NCBI GenBank assembly: GCA_016222825.1
Contig: JACRQF010000012.1
Location: forward strand, 124,001 to 188,000
Reading direction: 5' to 3'
DNA: 64,000 nucleotides
DNA from: Verrucomicrobiota bacterium
Lineage (GTDB): Bacteria; Verrucomicrobiota; Verrucomicrobiia; CAIQCK01
Shown here: positions 16,322 through 25,417 of the stretch, piece by piece
Position numbering within the stretch: the stretch's first letter is position 1
Layout of the letters: the number at the start of each line of letters is the position of its first letter
Program-made: the position numbers and the translations under genes
Notes under the pieces: generated by a model
Database searches by the model: none
What the model was told of the DNA's origin: nothing
What the model saw: the letters and a program-made list of their open reading frames with translations, nothing else

Positions 16322-17455
16322 ATGAAGATATTCACGTTCTGTGCGGTGGCGGTTGCGGCGTTCTGCTGGTGCGGAGCCGCGCAGGCCGCCGATGACGCCG
16401 CGGCGGCGAAGGAGCTGAAGGTTGCCGAGGAGAAACGCACAAACGATTACGCGGCGCAGCTCGAAGCTTACCTGCGGAAGATGTTGGTGGAGGATTATCC
16501 CGCGCGGGCGGCGAAGGCGTGGCATCGCGACTACTCGAGCGTGGAGGCGTTCCTCAAGAGCGTGGAGCCGAACCGCGAGCGTTGGCGCAGGGTGATCAAG
16601 CCGCCGGCGCTGGCCAAGACCGGCAAGCTGGAGCGGACGAGCTACGAGCCGCTGCGGGACGTGAACGCGGAATGGTGGCGAGTGCCGTTGGGCGAGCTGG
16701 CGGCGGAGGGAATCTTCGCTGCGCCGCCGGGCGCGGGCGCGGGCAGGCGCGTGCCGCTGGTGATCGTGCAGCACGGCATCGGCAGTTTCCCGGAGCGGAA
16801 CTTTGGCCTGAACGACGACGGCGGGGCGTATCATGCCTTTGCGCGCGAGTTGCTGAAGGCGGGCTTTGCGGTGATCGTGCCGATGAACCTGCGTTCCGTG
16901 GAGCGGCGCAACCGCATCGAGCGGCTCTGCCGGCTCGCGGACCTGAGCCTGCCGGGCATCGAGCTGGTGCGGATGCAGCGGTTGCTGGATGAGGCGATTC
17001 AGGAGCCGTGCGTGGTGGCGGAGCGCGTGGGGATGTGGGGCCTTTCGCTGGGCGGGCTGGCGACGATGTTCTGGATGCCGCTGGAGCCGCGCATCAAGGC
17101 GGGCGTCTGCGCGGGGTGGTTCAACCATCGCCGCAACAAGATGGTCATCCCGGACAAGCGCTACAGTTGCTTCCTCGAAACGAAGGAGGAGCACGCGTTC
17201 TTCAACGGCTGGCTGCTGGAGTCCACCGACTCGGATGTGGTGAGCCTGATCTGCCCGCGGCCGTTCCAGGTGCAGACGGGCAAGGCCGACCGCATTGCGC
17301 ACTGGCCGATGGTGGTGGAGGAGTTCGACGCGGCGCGGCAGCATTACGAGAAGCTCGGTCTCGGCGACCGCATCGAGATGGACCTGCGCGATGGCGGCCA
17401 CGAGACGCACATTGAGAGCGGCATGCGGTTCCTGACGAAGTGGTTGAAGAAATGA
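16322..17455 (+). CDS. Secreted alpha/beta hydrolase (esterase-like)
   Basis: This 377-residue protein has a Sec signal (MKIFTFCAVAVAAFCWCGAAQA). The alpha/beta hydrolase core includes VPLVIVQHGIGSFPERN near residue 145 (oxyanion-hole region), the nucleophile elbow GLSLGG near residue 240, and a C-terminal GGHETH near residue 360 that supplies the catalytic His. It resembles the dienelactone hydrolase / acetyl-xylan esterase group; the substrate is unknown. A good ribosome binding site (GGGAGAGGAG) lies 8-10 bases before the ATG. It is translationally coupled (ATGA) to the Gfo/Idh oxidoreductase, so the two probably act on one glycoside or sugar ester. Confidence 0.85.
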   Translation: MKIFTFCAVAVAAFCWCGAAQAADDAAAAKELKVAEEKRTNDYAAQLEAYLRKMLVEDYPARAAKAWHRDYSSVEAFLKSVEPNRERWRRVIKPPALAKTGKLERTSYEPLRDVNAEWWRVPLGELAAEGIFAAPPGAGAGRRVPLVIVQHGIGSFPERNFGLNDDGGAYHAFARELLKAGFAVIVPMNLRSVERRNRIERLCRLADLSLPGIELVRMQRLLDEAIQEPCVVAERVGMWGLSLGGLATMFWMPLEPRIKAGVCAGWFNHRRNKMVIPDKRYSCFLETKEEHAFFNGWLLESTDSDVVSLICPRPFQVQTGKADRIAHWPMVVEEFDAARQHYEKLGLGDRIEMDLRDGGHETHIESGMRFLTKWLKK

Positions 17456-18765
17456 GCAAGCGGACAAAGAGAAGCGGCATCACGCGGCGCGACTTCCTGC
17501 GAGGCGCGGCGGCAGTGGCTTTGCCGTGCTTGGTTCCGGCCTCGGCGCTGGGACGCGACGGCGCGGTGGCGCCGAGCGAGCGCATCGCCATCGGCCTGAT
17601 CGGGACGGGCAACATCAACACGCGCCACCGCGAGGCTTTTCTGGTCGAGAAGGACGCGCGCATCGTGGCGGTGTGCGATCCGATCACGTCGCGGCGGGAA
17701 GCTTATCTCCGTCGCATCAACCAAGTGTCCGGCCACAGCGGCTGCACGGCCTGCCGCGACTTCCGCGAGTTGCTGACGCGCAGCGACATTGACGCGGTCT
17801 GCATCGGAACGCCGGACCACTGGCACGCGCCGCAAGCCATCGCGGCGATGCACGCCGGCAAGGATGTTTATGTGGAGAAGCCGCTGACGTATGCCGTGGT
17901 GGAAGGCCGGCGCGTCATCGAGGTGGCCGCGAGCAGCGGGCGGGTGCTTCAGACGGGCCTGCAACGGCGCTCGATGCCGCCGTTCCGCCACGCGTGCGAA
18001 CTGGTCCGCAACGGCCGGATTGGGCGGCTGACGCACACGGAAGTGGGCATCGTTGGCATTCACTACGAGACGCAGCCGCAGCGGAGCTTTCCGACAGCGC
18101 CGGTGCCGGAGGGGATGGATTACGACCTCTGGCTGGGGCCGGCGCCGTGGGTGCCGTTCTGCCCGGAGCGCATTCTCAAGCACTACTGGTATCACATCGT
18201 GGATTACTCGCGCGGCTTCATTCCCGCCAACGGCGTGCATTTCGTGGACATCGCGCAATGGGCCATCGGCGACGAGGTGAAGCCGGTGGAGGTCAGCGCG
18301 CCGGTGGCGATCATACCCAGCGGCGGTATGGTGGACGCGATCACCGAGTGGCAGTCGGAGGTTGTTTACGCGAACGGCGTGCGGATGAGCTTCAGCAGCG
18401 AGGGGAAGCCGCATCCCGACGGCATCCGTTTCATCGGCACGGAAGGTTGGATTCACATCAACGGCGGGGGAGCGATGACCGCCAGCCGCGAGAGTGTGTT
18501 GACCTCGATCATCAGACCGGACGAGGTTCACCTCTATTCCACGTCCGGTCCGCACCGCAATTTTCTCGACTGCATCCGGACGCGTCGGCTGACTGCCGCC
18601 TCTGCCGAGATCGGCCATCACGCGACGACAACGTGCAACCTAGTGGAGATCGCCGGGCGTCTGGGACGTGCGCTGCGTTGGGACGCGCGGACGGAGCGAT
18701 TCATCGGCGACGATGCAGCGAACCGCCTTCTTTCGCAGCCGATGCGGTCGCCGTGGTCGGTGTGA
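17452..18765 (+). CDS. Gfo/Idh/MocA family oxidoreductase, Tat-exported
   Basis: This 437-residue NAD(P)-dependent oxidoreductase begins at ATG 17452, overlapping the hydrolase stop as ATGA; an in-frame ATG at 17440 lies inside that gene. A twin-arginine signal is clear (TRRDFLRGAAAVALP). The Rossmann motif is IGLIGTGNINTRH near residue 50, with CDPIT at the end of the second strand. The catalytic motif is EKPLTYA near residue 143. The C-terminal substrate half has DLWLGPAPW and GVHFVDIAQWAIGDE. The substrate is unknown, but the neighbouring esterase-like hydrolase suggests a polysaccharide-derived compound. Confidence 0.92.
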   Translation: MSKRTKRSGITRRDFLRGAAAVALPCLVPASALGRDGAVAPSERIAIGLIGTGNINTRHREAFLVEKDARIVAVCDPITSRREAYLRRINQVSGHSGCTACRDFRELLTRSDIDAVCIGTPDHWHAPQAIAAMHAGKDVYVEKPLTYAVVEGRRVIEVAASSGRVLQTGLQRRSMPPFRHACELVRNGRIGRLTHTEVGIVGIHYETQPQRSFPTAPVPEGMDYDLWLGPAPWVPFCPERILKHYWYHIVDYSRGFIPANGVHFVDIAQWAIGDEVKPVEVSAPVAIIPSGGMVDAITEWQSEVVYANGVRMSFSSEGKPHPDGIRFIGTEGWIHINGGGAMTASRESVLTSIIRPDEVHLYSTSGPHRNFLDCIRTRRLTAASAEIGHHATTTCNLVEIAGRLGRALRWDARTERFIGDDAANRLLSQPMRSPWSV

Positions 18766-18808
18766 ATCCGCTCTCGACAAACGCCGCCGGCTGAGGCAGG
18801 GAATAGCC

Positions 18809-19549
18809 ATGTCATTTGGGTTTCGCATAAGCCGGGTCGTCGCGCTCTGCTTGACGTTGTCCGTCGTCGGGGCGGCGGCTCAGGATTGGCAGCGGAAGGC
18901 GGTTGAACTGTATCCCGACCTCGGCGTAGCCGGCTCGCCTATCAGCAAGCAATACCGCATCCTCTATCAGGAACGGCTGCGAACAAACCCCTCCTTCTTC
19001 AAACTCCCTCAATGGCCCGTCTTGCTGGCCAAGGAAGCCGCAATCAAGGCGAACACCCCGGCAGCGGCCCCGACATCGCCCGCCGCCGCGCCTGCTGTTG
19101 CGGCAACCCCTGCCGAGCCGCCAGAGATGGTTGCCGGCAGGAAGTTGCTGGTGGCGAAGTGCGGCCGTTGTCACGATACACCCAACGCGAGGGTGGAGGA
19201 GATGACTTGGAACCGTTGGATGATGAAATGGCGCTGGAAAGCGGAATTGACGGACGACCAATTCCAGCAGTTGATGGAATACGCGCACAAACTTCGCGCG
19301 ACGCCGCCGCCGGCTGCGGGGGCGGCTGCTGAAGAGACGCCGCAGATGGCGGCGGGCCGACAACTGTTCCAGGCCAAGTGCTGCGGCTGTCATGATGTTC
19401 CCAGTCCCTCTCGCGTCATGGAATCCACGTGGACCCGCTGGATGATGAAGATGCGCGGCAAGGCCAAACTGACGGACGCTGAATACGACCAAATCATGGA
19501 ATACGCGAGGCTCAAGCGTGAGGCGTATATGCTGAAGATGCTGCGGTAG
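18809..19549 (+). CDS. Secreted diheme cytochrome c-like protein
   Basis: This 246-residue protein with a Sec signal (RVVALCLTLSVVGAAAQ) is probably a periplasmic electron carrier. It has two haem c sites, CGRCH near residue 115 and CCGCH near residue 194. Each sits in a repeated module of about 60 residues: AGR-LL/F-AKC-xCH, then TW-RWMMK, then AxLTD-x-x-x-x-Q-x-MEYA. The duplicated W-x-R-W-M-M-K and MEYA blocks show an internal duplication. An Ala/Pro-rich linker precedes the first module. The second site has a Cys directly before the binding motif's xxCH, which is unusual but allowed by CxxCH. Confidence 0.85.
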   Translation: MSFGFRISRVVALCLTLSVVGAAAQDWQRKAVELYPDLGVAGSPISKQYRILYQERLRTNPSFFKLPQWPVLLAKEAAIKANTPAAAPTSPAAAPAVAATPAEPPEMVAGRKLLVAKCGRCHDTPNARVEEMTWNRWMMKWRWKAELTDDQFQQLMEYAHKLRATPPPAAGAAAEETPQMAAGRQLFQAKCCGCHDVPSPSRVMESTWTRWMMKMRGKAKLTDAEYDQIMEYARLKREAYMLKMLR

Positions 19550-19676
19550 AGGGTGGAAGAAACATCGCTTTGAACCGCAACTTTCTTGCACTGCTTTTGT
19601 TTAATACTTCCACGGAATGGAGCCGGACGGTCTGGTTTCGTTGCCGCGAGATAACAACGTAAAGACGAGGAGACAG

Positions 19677-19970
19677 ATGAAGTTCATTATTAGTGCGCTG
19701 ACGGTTATTGCGGTGTGCTGCATGGTGGCGACGGGCGCCGAGGAGAAGAAGAAGGGTGGCGACAAGCCGAAGGCGAACCCGGAGGCGGTTTTCAAGAAGA
19801 TGGACGCCAACGGTGACGGAAAGCTGAGCAAAGATGAGTTCATGGCCAAGCAGAAGGACGCCGCGAAAGGTGAGGCTGCGTTCAAGGCGAAGGACAAGGA
19901 TTGTGACGGCAACCTGAGTCTCGACGAGTTCAAGACCGGTCCTGCAAAGAAGGGCAAGAAGAAGGAGTAA
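19677..19970 (+). CDS. Secreted EF-hand calcium-binding protein
   Basis: This is a 97-residue protein; ATG 19677 is preferred because it gives a signal peptide (MKFIISALTVIAVCCMVATG), while the frame upstream is non-specific. Two canonical EF-hand loops are visible, DANGDGKLSKDE and DKDCDGNLSLDE, each with acidic residues at positions 1, 3, 5 and 12. The rest is Lys-rich. Small secreted EF-hand proteins of this type are frequent in Verrucomicrobiota and Planctomycetes; the role is unknown, probably calcium binding at the cell surface or in the periplasm. A strong terminator follows at 20005. Confidence 0.88.
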   Translation: MKFIISALTVIAVCCMVATGAEEKKKGGDKPKANPEAVFKKMDANGDGKLSKDEFMAKQKDAAKGEAAFKAKDKDCDGNLSLDEFKTGPAKKGKKKE

Positions 19971-20004
19971 CCGTTCCGCATCGGAAACGATGCCCGTAGT
20001 TCTG

Positions 20005-20045
20005 GTCGCCGCGCCTGCTTCACAGCGGGCGCGGCGACTGCTTTT
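20005..20045 (+). terminator. Rho-independent terminator after the EF-hand gene
   Basis: A 14-bp stem with one G-T pair (20005-20018 with 20025-20038, GTCGCCGCGCC core) has a 6-base loop. It is followed by TGCTTTTTAG, a short U-run. Confidence 0.85.
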
Positions 20046-20104
20046 TAGGGGGAGCAAGGACGTGTTCTTGACATTTCGGCTCGCGTCCCGAAACTAGCCG
20101 CCCT

Positions 20105-20434
20105 ATGGCAAACATACCCACGGAGTTTCGCGGCGTGACGGCAGTGGCAAAGGCCAACGTCTATTTCGACGGCAAGGTCGTCAGTCACAGCATTTTGTTC
20201 CCGGATGGCAGCAAGAAGACCATCGGTCTGATCTATCCGGGCAAGTTCCACTTTAACACCGGCGCGGCCGAGCGCATGGAGATCGTCGCCGGCGAGTGCG
20301 TGGTGAAGCTTGACGGCAGCGCGGTCGTCGCCACCTACGCGGCGGGGCAGTTCTTCGACGTGCCGGCGAAATCGGGCTTCGACATCGAGGTCAAGGCTGG
20401 CATCTGCGAATACGTCTGTTCGTTCCTGCCGTAG
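20105..20434 (+). CDS. ppnP: Pyrimidine/purine nucleoside phosphorylase PpnP
   Basis: This 109-residue single-domain cupin matches the PpnP (formerly YaiE/DUF1255) family over its whole usual length. PpnP splits nucleosides to free bases and ribose-1-phosphate using phosphate. Recognisable blocks are ANVYFDGKVVSHSI, FPDGSKKTIG, YPGKFHF, ERMEIVAGECVVKLDG, GQFFDVPAKSGFDIEV and the ending EYVCSFLP. It is cytoplasmic, with no signal peptide. It appears to be transcribed on its own, following the terminator at 20005. Confidence 0.93.
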   Translation: MANIPTEFRGVTAVAKANVYFDGKVVSHSILFPDGSKKTIGLIYPGKFHFNTGAAERMEIVAGECVVKLDGSAVVATYAAGQFFDVPAKSGFDIEVKAGICEYVCSFLP

Positions 20435-20552
20435 CCGGCGGGAGCGACGAAGTGCTTGGCTTTGACGCGGACGTTCAATAGTATCCGCGCGCTTGTTTCA
20501 CTTGAAACTGTAACCCGGCGGTGGCCGAGTGCCGTCGCCGACCGAAAAGGCA

Positions 20553-21263
20553 ATGATGACGAACAACATCGGAATAACAAGACGCGAGGCGATCAGCCGC
20601 GCGGTGGCGGGCGCGGCGTTTTTGACCGCGGCGGGCAATGCTTGCGCCGCAACGTGCTGTCCAGCCAAGAAACCTTCAACCCCTGTGAAAATCATGAAAC
20701 AGAAGAACAGCGAGTTTTACAAAAAGGACGGCAGCTTCGATGGCGAGAAGGCCCGCAAGGCTTACTACGCGATGATGAAGCGGTTCAATTATCCGATCAC
20801 CGACAAGCTCAAGGGGAAGGACTTCTGGGCGATTGATTTCGGCCTGAACGACTTCGTCAACGTCGGCATGGCCGGCATCTTCTGGTGGAACGACAAGGAG
20901 AACAACTACTTCGGCCATGAGATTTATCTGCTCCCCGGCCAGATGATTGTCGAGCACGGTCACGTCAAGACGCCCGACGCCAAGCCGAAAATGGAAGCAT
21001 GGCAGGTCCGCCACGGCAGCATCTTCACGTTTGGCGAAGGCGACGCGACCACGCCGTGCCCGATCGAGTTGCCAAAGAGCCAGGAGAAGTTCATCACCGT
21101 CCGGCATTGCCAGATGCTCAAGCCCGGCGAGATTTCCGCGCTGAACCGTGCCGAGGCGAAGCACTTTATGATCGCCGGCCCGCAAGGCGCCATCGTCACC
21201 GAATACGCCACCTATCACGACAACGCCGGCCTCCGCTTCACCAATCCCGGCGTCAAGTTCTAG
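20553..21263 (+). CDS. Tat-exported D-lyxose-isomerase-like cupin protein
   Basis: This 236-residue protein starts at ATG 20553, preceded by AAAAGG; a GTG at 20529 is less likely. A twin-arginine signal (ITRREAISRAVAGAAF) ends near Cys 33/34 (AATCCPAK). The rest resembles the D-lyxose ketol-isomerase cupin family, including EIYLLPGQMIVEHGHVKT, where an HxH-type pair would bind a divalent metal, and AWQVRHGSIFTFGEG, with a later Glu/His. Known members act in the cytoplasm on lyxose or mannose, so a Tat signal is unusual. It could instead be a non-catalytic sugar-binding cupin. Confidence 0.78.
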   Translation: MMTNNIGITRREAISRAVAGAAFLTAAGNACAATCCPAKKPSTPVKIMKQKNSEFYKKDGSFDGEKARKAYYAMMKRFNYPITDKLKGKDFWAIDFGLNDFVNVGMAGIFWWNDKENNYFGHEIYLLPGQMIVEHGHVKTPDAKPKMEAWQVRHGSIFTFGEGDATTPCPIELPKSQEKFITVRHCQMLKPGEISALNRAEAKHFMIAGPQGAIVTEYATYHDNAGLRFTNPGVKF

Positions 21264-21286
21264 GCCATCAGCCCGCCGAATGCGGC

Positions 21287-21322
21287 AAGCCCCGCGCGCT
21301 CAACGGCGTGCGGGGCTTTCGT
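21287..21322 (+). terminator. Rho-independent terminator after the cupin gene
   Basis: The perfect stem AAGCCCCGC (21287-21295) with GCGGGGCTT (21310-21318) has a 14-base loop and ends in CTTTC. The U-run is short but the stem is GC-rich. Confidence 0.75.
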
Positions 21323-21401
21323 CAGGCCAAACACGATGACGACGGCTGGAATCAGCGGTATTTCTGATTTCCAACGCTTCGAACGGGCTTTCTCCACGTT
21401 G

Positions 21402-22706
21402 ATGATAACCCAAGCGAGTCTCAAGGCGGTTCTCCTGAGCATTGGTGGCCTGCTCTTGCCCGTCGTCCTCTGCGCTCAAACCGCGTCCTCATCCGACGCA
21501 CCTCCCAAGCCCGCCCCCGCGAAAAGCCCCTGGACCTTCTCGGCCGGCATGGTGGTGAAAGAAAGCTTCGACAGCAACGTGTTCATCCAGGACCACGGAG
21601 ATCTGGCCAACCGGCAATCGTGGGTCACGTCGCTCATGTCTGGGGTTGGCGCGGGTTACCAAGACAGCCCGGAGTTCAGGGTGTTGGCCTCCTATTCACC
21701 GGAAGTGGTGTTTTATCATTCCGAATCTTCGGAGGACCACGTTGCCCACTGCGGCACACTCAACCTTGGCGGCAACGCCGGAGACACCACTTGGGATGTG
21801 CTGAATGGAATCGTCTGGATTGACGGCAACAACCTCGGCCCGCGTTTCACCGGCGGCGGAGACATTCCGGCCATCGGCGGCATTCCGGTGCGAGATCGCC
21901 GGGACGCCGCGATTTACCGGAGCAGCATCAGGGTCACACAAACGCTGGGCAAGTTCTTCCTCCGCCCGACCTTCAATTCCTACCTCCACGATTTCCAAAC
22001 TGAGTTTCACCAGACCACGGAGCCGGGCTTTGCAGGCTACGAGAATTACATCAGCCGTTACGACATCGGGGGCGGGTTGGATGCCGGCTATGAAGTCGCC
22101 GCAAGAACATGGCTGGTCTTGGGCTACCGTTATGGGCATCAGGAACAGTCGGAGAACCAGTTCGGGCTGTCCAGCCCCTTCTGCAATAATTATCACCGGT
22201 TCTTGGTGGGCATCGAAGGCGCGCCCACTGGCTGGTTGAAGTTGAACATGATGGCCGGGCCTGACGTGCGAGACTTCACCTCTGCCACACCGGCCGGTTT
22301 CGATCCCAACGAGCTCCTTTACTTCGTTGACGCCTCCGCCAGCATCACGCCGACCAGGCAGGACACTGTGACGGTCAAACTCACCCGTTACGAGCAGCCT
22401 GCGTTTTCCAGCCACAGCATGTATGAAGATATCGTGTATGATGTGTCGTATCGGCGGAAATTCAATGACCGGCTCACTGCTGGAGTGGGCTTCAAGGTCT
22501 ATGGCGGCGACTGGCAGGCGCCGGTCAACCGTGACGACTGGATTTACACACCCAGCGCGATGCTGGCCTGCAATTTCACCAAGCACCTGACCGGCGACCT
22601 GGCTTACTCGTATGACTGGGTGGACAGCGAGGTGCCCGGCACCATCACCGCTGGGCGCGAGTTCACACGGCACATCGTTTCGTTGGGGCTGAAATATGCC
22701 TTCTAG
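21402..22706 (+). CDS. Outer-membrane beta-barrel protein, porin-like
   Basis: ATG 21402 gives a 434-residue protein with a Sec signal (LKAVLLSIGGLLLPVVLCAQ). After a Pro/Ala linker the whole sequence alternates polar and aromatic residues in strands about 10 long (for example LGYRYGHQEQSENQFG, VDASASITPTRQDTVTVKLTRYEQ, LTGDLAYSYDWVDSE). It ends with HIVSLGLKYAF, a C-terminal aromatic signal for Bam-dependent outer-membrane insertion. It looks like the putative beta-barrel porin-2 group. The substrate is unknown. The acetate transporter gene follows 118 bases downstream. Confidence 0.8.
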   Translation: MITQASLKAVLLSIGGLLLPVVLCAQTASSSDAPPKPAPAKSPWTFSAGMVVKESFDSNVFIQDHGDLANRQSWVTSLMSGVGAGYQDSPEFRVLASYSPEVVFYHSESSEDHVAHCGTLNLGGNAGDTTWDVLNGIVWIDGNNLGPRFTGGGDIPAIGGIPVRDRRDAAIYRSSIRVTQTLGKFFLRPTFNSYLHDFQTEFHQTTEPGFAGYENYISRYDIGGGLDAGYEVAARTWLVLGYRYGHQEQSENQFGLSSPFCNNYHRFLVGIEGAPTGWLKLNMMAGPDVRDFTSATPAGFDPNELLYFVDASASITPTRQDTVTVKLTRYEQPAFSSHSMYEDIVYDVSYRRKFNDRLTAGVGFKVYGGDWQAPVNRDDWIYTPSAMLACNFTKHLTGDLAYSYDWVDSEVPGTITAGREFTRHIVSLGLKYAF

Positions 22707-22824
22707 CCAGAATCGACCGGCGGACAAGACCCGGCCGAAACAGGATTGTGCTTCACGGCAGAGGCTGGCATCGTCCTGACTTCGGGACAGATAAGAACAG
22801 ACAACGACACAGCGAGCGACATAC

Positions 22825-23418
22825 ATGACAACGACAACCGAGATCAAAGACACCACCGCCAACCCGGCTCCCTTGGGCTTGCTTGGCTTCGGCATGACCA
22901 CCGTGCTGTTGAACATCCACAACGCCGGCTTCTACGAACTGAACAGCATGATCCTGGCGATGGGCATCTGCTACGGCGGCATCGCGCAGATCATCGCGGG
23001 CATCATGGAGTGGAAGAAGAACAACACCTTCGGCACTACCGCGTTCACCTCCTACGGCCTCTTCTGGCTCACGCTGGTTGTGATGGTGCTGTTGCCGAAG
23101 TTTGAGCCGCTCAGCAAGCTGGCCACCGACGACACCGCCAAAGCCGCCTATCTGGCCATGTGGGGCGTCTTCACGGCGGTGATGTTCATCGGCACGCTGC
23201 GGCTGAACCGCGCGCTTCAGTTCGTCTTCGCCTCGTTGACGATCCTGTTCTTCCTGCTGGCCTACGGCGATCTCATGGGTGCGAGCGCCGGCTTCAAGCA
23301 CTTCACCGGCTACGAAGGGATTGTCTGCGGCCTCTCCGCGATCTACACGGGACTGGCCCAGGTGTTGAACGAAGTTTATGGCAAAACCGTTCTGCCGCTC
23401 GGGCCGGTGAAGAAGTAG
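22825..23418 (+). CDS. satP: Acetate/succinate transporter, GPR1/FUN34/YaaH family
   Basis: This 197-residue inner-membrane protein has six predicted helices and the family signature [14 protein letters not shown] at residues 14-27. Further family blocks are [20 protein letters not shown] and [11 protein letters not shown]. SatP proteins are proton- or anion-coupled channels for acetate and succinate. The length is typical. The gene is convergent with the esterase at 23424, with only 5 bases between the stop codons. Confidence 0.93.
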   Translation: MTTTTEIKDTTANPAPLGLLGFGMTTVLLNIHNAGFYELNSMILAMGICYGGIAQIIAGIMEWKKNNTFGTTAFTSYGLFWLTLVVMVLLPKFEPLSKLATDDTAKAAYLAMWGVFTAVMFIGTLRLNRALQFVFASLTILFFLLAYGDLMGASAGFKHFTGYEGIVCGLSAIYTGLAQVLNEVYGKTVLPLGPVKK

Positions 23419-23423
23419 CCCGG

Positions 23424-24302
23424 CTATTTCACAAACCCCTGCGCCTTCAGCCAGAACACCAGGTCCTTCGCCCACGGATGCGGGTTCGCGAACGGCTCCT
23501 TGTCCGCCAGACCGATGCCGTGCCGGCCTTGCTGATAGACGTGCAGGTCGAACGGCACGCCGCAGCGCCGCATTGCCGCGGCGAAATCGAGGCTGTTCTC
23601 CACCTTCACGCCCTTGTCCTCCCAAGTGTGCCAGATGAAACAGGGCGGCGTCTCCTTCGTCACCTGCAGCTCGTTCGAGAGCAGCTTCACCAGATCCTCC
23701 GGCGGATTCTCCCCCAGCAGGTTCTTGCGCGAGCCGCGGTGCGTGTTCGCGTCGCCCATCGAAATCACCGCGTAGCACAACACCCCGACATCCGGCCGGC
23801 AGCTCTGGCGCTCCACCGGGTCGCTTGCGTCCGGCTTGCCCGCATCGAAGTGCGTCACCAGCGTCGAGGCCAGATGCCCGCCCGCCGACGAACCCATCAC
23901 CCCCACGCGCTTCGGGTCCACCTTCCACTCCCCGGCCCGCGCCCGCACCAGCCGCAACGCCCGCGCCGCGTCGTTCAGCATCGCGGGATGATGATAACCG
24001 TGCGAGCCGAGCCGGTAACGCAACACAAAGCCCGCCACGCCGTGCTGGTTCAGGTAGAGCGCGTAGTCGCGGCCCTCATGCACCGCCAGATGCCCGTAGC
24101 CGCCGCCGGGACAAATCACAATCGCCGCCCCCGTCGCCTTTGCCGCTTCCGGCAAATACGGCGTCAACGTCGGGATATCAAACTCCGTCTTGCCGAGCGC
24201 CCCCGGCGCGCCCTCGGGCCAGAGCGGCACCGGATCGAGCGCGTCAGCGCGGAGGACAACCGAACAGAGAAGCAGCACCAGCAGCGAGAGGGTTTTCATC
24301 AT
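23424..24302 (-). CDS. Secreted alpha/beta hydrolase, BD-FAE/acetylesterase-like
   Basis: From ATG 24302 (MMKTLSLLVLLLCSVVLRADA) this 292-residue protein has a Sec signal; the frame extends upstream but only as translated non-coding DNA. The core shows the oxyanion motif VICPGGGYGHLA near residue 65, the nucleophile elbow GSSAGGHLAST near residue 135, a likely catalytic Asp in WEDKGV and His in GRHGIGL near residue 265. This matches the esterase group that includes feruloyl and acetyl-xylan esterases, so release of acyl groups from plant polysaccharides is likely. Confidence 0.87.
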   Translation of the reverse strand: MMKTLSLLVLLLCSVVLRADALDPVPLWPEGAPGALGKTEFDIPTLTPYLPEAAKATGAAIVICPGGGYGHLAVHEGRDYALYLNQHGVAGFVLRYRLGSHGYHHPAMLNDAARALRLVRARAGEWKVDPKRVGVMGSSAGGHLASTLVTHFDAGKPDASDPVERQSCRPDVGVLCYAVISMGDANTHRGSRKNLLGENPPEDLVKLLSNELQVTKETPPCFIWHTWEDKGVKVENSLDFAAAMRRCGVPFDLHVYQQGRHGIGLADKEPFANPHPWAKDLVFWLKAQGFVK

Positions 24303-24367
24303 GACTGCGGAGTGTAGCGGAACGAGGCGGTGAATCAATGCGGAGAATGCGCAGAATGGAGTCGTAG

Positions 24368-25264
24368 TTACTTCCAACTCCTGATGTCGTTTTCGTAGGC
24401 TTTTTTCTGATACTTGCCGCCCGGATCCGAAAGGCCGTTGCCGCTTAGTGTGTCCGGGCCATTGGAAAAGAAAGCAAAGCCACCGGGAATGGCGCTTTTG
24501 GAGGAGCCGTCGTTGAATGGTAAAGGGATACGATTGTCGTTGGCCTTTGTGTCTTTCCAAGGCCGTGGATTTGATGGTCTACCATTCTGAAATGGTCCCT
24601 CATAATAGATTCCGCCCACTCCATTGTCGAAGCAGAAGGCATAAGGCATTCCCCACGGATCGTAGAACGCCAATGCGTTGGTTGAGTTCGCGCCACCGGA
24701 GGGGTGAGTCACGTCCTTGAGTCTGAACTCCATGAATCGGATTTGGCGTGGGTTTTGTTCAAGCAGATCAGGTCTCGTGCTACTGATATCCTTGTCTGTG
24801 TGCGGATCGCGCAAGCCGTTGAAGATCAAGACCAAGTCACTGATGTTGCTTGGTTGGGGCCAGCGGTCGTATTCGACGTGGTAGCATTTTGAAGCCCAGC
24901 AAAGAGACTGGATTGCTGCTGCAGCCTTTGCCTTGCCGGGCGTTGGATGCGGGCCGGAAGGATTCACCGGAGCAAAGAACGCGACGAGGAAGAACAATGC
25001 GATAATTAGAAACGCTTCGACGACATAGCGTTTGCCAACAACTCGGCCAGAACTTCTGGCGATGACTCTTAGCGCGGCGACGCCAAGAACCGGAGCGAGC
25101 AGCAAGCAGAGAATGGCTGAAATAGCGAAAACTTCAAAATGGGCGAAGCGAGCAATCAGAAAACCCAATGACAGAAAGTTCAGCGTCGCAAGAATCAAGC
25201 TGGCGATCGCAAGGCGTGACACTTTTGTTGCCGACTGCGGTGGGATAGGTGACTCCGGTTTCAT
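24368..25264 (-). CDS. Membrane protein with DUF4190-like N-terminus and pseudopilin-like C-terminal domain
   Basis: From ATG 25264 (MKPESPIPPQ) this encodes 298 residues; the frame continues upstream into repeat DNA and is not coding there. Residues about 15-110 hold three hydrophobic segments (LAIASLILATLNFLSLGFLI, AILCLLLAPVLGVAAL, AFLIIALFFLVAFFA). The C-terminal half (about 120-298) resembles the globular part of type II secretion GspG-like proteins (FYDPWGMPYAF, FFSNGPDTLSG) but lacks a pilin cleavage site. The function is unknown; proteins of this build are common in Verrucomicrobiota. Confidence 0.72.
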   Translation of the reverse strand: MKPESPIPPQSATKVSRLAIASLILATLNFLSLGFLIARFAHFEVFAISAILCLLLAPVLGVAALRVIARSSGRVVGKRYVVEAFLIIALFFLVAFFAPVNPSGPHPTPGKAKAAAAIQSLCWASKCYHVEYDRWPQPSNISDLVLIFNGLRDPHTDKDISSTRPDLLEQNPRQIRFMEFRLKDVTHPSGGANSTNALAFYDPWGMPYAFCFDNGVGGIYYEGPFQNGRPSNPRPWKDTKANDNRIPLPFNDGSSKSAIPGGFAFFSNGPDTLSGNGLSDPGGKYQKKAYENDIRSWK

Positions 25265-25370
25265 GTGTTGAATCCGATTTCCGTTCTTGCGTCGCCGATG
25301 ATTGTCCCCTCCGCGCCTCATTGCATCAAGCGCTTTTCGCCGGCCGTTCTTGCGTGACCATCTTCGCGGC

Positions 25371-25417
25371 TGGGTCGCTCCACGGGCCTTGGCGGGTAGG
25401 GCGAAGCGTCCCGCTGA
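25371..25417. repeat. 47-bp direct repeat, copy 1
   Basis: TGGGTCGCTCC...TTGGCGGGTAGGGCGAAGCGTCCC is nearly identical to 26010-26056. The two copies flank the 21-base array. Confidence 0.8.
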
